A program made the position numbers and the translations under genes. A stretch of 64,000 bases of DNA from Nostoc sp. FACHB-152 (lineage in GTDB: Bacteria > Cyanobacteriota > Cyanobacteriia > Cyanobacteriales > Nostocaceae). Under the pieces are notes generated by a model. It saw only the letters and a list, made by a program, of their open reading frames with translations. It was not told where the DNA came from and did not search any database. Positions 62,452-64,000 of the stretch are shown one piece after another; positions within the stretch are counted from its first letter, which is position 1, and each line of letters opens with the position of its first letter. The stretch is from positions 310,001 through 374,000 of the forward strand of contig NZ_JACJRV010000001.1 of assembly GCF_014697475.1 (NCBI RefSeq). Reading direction: 5' to 3'.

Positions 62452-62768
62452 TGTTTTAGCTTTTTAAACACAACGCATATTGACTGCTAGCAATAGCATA
62501 ACGACCGAAGAGTCGGAGAAGTTTATCTAAAATTGATAGTCCTGAGTGCTGAGAGGGAAACATAATACTCAGTTGCTCAGGACTCTTGCTTTTTTAGAGT
62601 TGGATAAGGGAGGAAGAGTAGAAAAGGAGGCTAAGAAAAAGGAAAGGAGACAAGAAAAAATTTCTTCTCCTGCTTCCCCAGCCTTCTCAGCCTCCCCTGC
62701 TCCCATTGCTCCTTCATCCCTCATCTTTGAGCAGCCTGTTGCGGGGTGATATCAGAAAGTTAAACGGC
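62452..62768. other. Intergenic, 317 bp
   Basis: Contains the infC terminator and a stretch with low-complexity purine-rich runs; the 67-codon frame at 62546-62749 looks like noise. Confidence 0.45.
62538..62596 (+). terminator. infC rho-independent terminator
   Basis: AGTCCTGAGTGCTGAG and CTCAGTTGCTCAGGACT pair with small bulges around an AT loop and are followed by TTTTTTAG (62589-62596). Confidence 0.75.
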
Positions 62769-64000
62769 ATGGAACTGAAACGTCACTCGTTGGGTGTCAA
62801 TAAAGGTGTTCTCTCACGGCTACTACAGTGGGTAAATCTTCGACCAGAAGAAGGCGAACGGACTCTGATCATGTTTGCCTTTTACACAACTGTATCTATC
62901 GGGTTGCGATGGGCAGAGGATAGTACAGTCGCACTGTTTTTAGATGAATATGGTGCTGGGCCGTTGCCTTGGATGTACATTGCCAGTGCAGCAATGGGTG
63001 CAGGATTGGTGTTTGTCTATTCTTGGCTGCAAAGGATATTTCCTTTGCGCTGGGTGGTAGTAGCGATCGCACCTTGTATGATCGTGCCTTTAATGTTCTT
63101 GGTAATATTGCGTGATGGATTACACATTTCCTACCTGACAGTGATTTTGGTGTTTGTCCTGCGGCTATGGGTAGATGGACTTTATGTAGTTAACGACCTA
63201 AACACCTCAATCGTAGCTAACCAAATATTCAACATCCGCGAGATTAAACGCACATACCCATTAGTTAGCAGTGGCTTGCTAGTAGCAGATGTAATTAGCG
63301 GCTTTAGCTTGCCGTGGCTCTTACAATTCGTCAAACTTGAGCAAGTTATTATCCTGTCCTGTGGATTGATTATTTTAGGCTCAGGAATTTTAGCTTATTT
63401 AAGCAATCAGTACAGAGCTGCTTTTCCTGAAGCACCACAACGAGAAGTTCCCCATGAACAGGCTTCTCGATATCGGCGCATTCAAGCACCACTACGTCGC
63501 TATACTTGGCAGTTATTTGCTTTTGTTGGTCTTTTACAAGTAATTGGGCTGTTAGTAGATTTTCAATATCTGCGAGAATTGAAATCTAATTTAGGCGATC
63601 GCGATCTCGCTAGTTTCTTGGGTCTATTTGGCGGGATCGTGGGTCTATGTGAGTTGGCAACTCAATGGTTTGTCTCCAGCCGACTCATCGAGCGCAGAGG
63701 TGTATTTTTTACAGCCATGCTGCTACCCATTAGTGTGGGTTTTGTTGTACCATCTGCGATCGCCTTATTAAATTTATTTCCCGCTTTGCACTCCTATGGC
63801 ATTTTTTGGGGATTGGTAAGTTTAAAATTTTGTGATGAACTGCTGCGCTATACCTTTGTTGTGAGTAGCGGCCCAGTGCTATATCAACCCATTCCAGAAC
63901 GACTACGCAGCCGGATGCAAGCGTTATCTGGCGGTACAGCCGAAGCGATCGCCACTGGAGGCACTGGGATAATAATTTTGGGAACTTTGTTTGTTTGCCG
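62769..64000 (+). CDS. Large membrane transporter, cut by the window edge
   Basis: ATG 62769 (MELKRHSLGVNKGVLSRLL), open for 410 codons to the window end. At least ten hydrophobic segments, e.g. FAFYTTVSIGLRWAEDSTVALF, MYIASAAMGAGLVFVY, VVVAIAPCMIVPLMFLVIL. Resembles cyanobacterial MFS/ATP-ADP-translocase-like proteins that often continue into HEAT-repeat and cyclic-nucleotide-binding domains, but that part is beyond the window. Not enough to assign substrate. Confidence 0.8.
   Translation, partial: MELKRHSLGVNKGVLSRLLQWVNLRPEEGERTLIMFAFYTTVSIGLRWAEDSTVALFLDEYGAGPLPWMYIASAAMGAGLVFVYSWLQRIFPLRWVVVAIAPCMIVPLMFLVILRDGLHISYLTVILVFVLRLWVDGLYVVNDLNTSIVANQIFNIREIKRTYPLVSSGLLVADVISGFSLPWLLQFVKLEQVIILSCGLIILGSGILAYLSNQYRAAFPEAPQREVPHEQASRYRRIQAPLRRYTWQLFAFVGLLQVIGLLVDFQYLRELKSNLGDRDLASFLGLFGGIVGLCELATQWFVSSRLIERRGVFFTAMLLPISVGFVVPSAIALLNLFPALHSYGIFWGLVSLKFCDELLRYTFVVSSGPVLYQPIPERLRSRMQALSGGTAEAIATGGTGIIILGTLFVC

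Noticed and set aside
62546-62749. 67-codon plus-strand frame after infC
   Set aside because: Overlaps the infC terminator and purine-rich low-complexity sequence; not credible.

Overview
The window comes from a filamentous, heterocyst-forming cyanobacterium of the Nostoc/Anabaena type. Evidence: frequent GCGATCGC (HIP1) octamers, short tandemly repeated repeats (STRRs) between genes, a PII gene (glnB), and a CHAT-protease gene recognisable as hetF preceded by a tandem array that matches the NsiR1 small-RNA locus known upstream of hetF in Anabaena. No rRNA, tRNA or CRISPR array was seen.

Layout. (a) 1-16415, minus strand: a surface-polysaccharide/exoprotein island with two GT4-type glycosyltransferases (one cut by the window edge), an ABC exporter, two GT8 paralogues, a 1586-residue DUF4347 exoprotein with an FG-GAP propeller set inside a sugar-dehydrogenase-like propeller, an intact-looking IS4-family insertion (10-bp target duplication), and a parallel beta-helix protein. 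(b) 17339-18589: a WecG/TagA/CpsF glycosyltransferase fused to four MshEN-like repeats. (c) 18590-27045: MITE-like elements, a 38-bp palindrome, glnB with an NtcA-like site, thiD, a lipoprotein, a membrane subtilase and small genes. (d) 27046-32236: NsiR1-type array (about ten copies, many with a TCCGGA promoter box), hetF, then a small protein of six exact 19-residue repeats. (e) 32493-39091: a DUF3352 protein, then a two-gene dynamin-like GTPase cassette bracketed by 142-bp direct repeats; the second GTPase is split by a frameshift. (f) 39188-42346: amino acid permease, Uma2 nuclease, and an HNH endonuclease interrupted by one in-frame TGA. (g) 42519-45843: a zinc-stress cluster (COG0523 GTPase, WD40 protein, ZnuA-like lipoprotein) with Zur-box-like palindromes before the first and last genes. 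(h) 45933-50078: TspO, CAP lipoprotein, MFS transporter and SLH porin. (i) 50444-55317: a complete five-gene Liv-type amino acid ABC transporter. (j) 55775-64000: housekeeping genes (phosphatase, glucokinase, methyltransferase, ilvN, BON protein, hydrolase, infC) and a truncated membrane transporter.

The most notable parts are the NsiR1/hetF/19-residue-repeat neighbourhood, the repeat-flanked GTPase cassette, the glycosyltransferase-MshEN fusion (possible c-di-GMP control), the nested propellers, and several visible decay events: the UGA in the HNH gene, the GTPase frameshift, and the transposase frame break at a G run. All functional calls rest on motif recognition by eye; no database search was possible.
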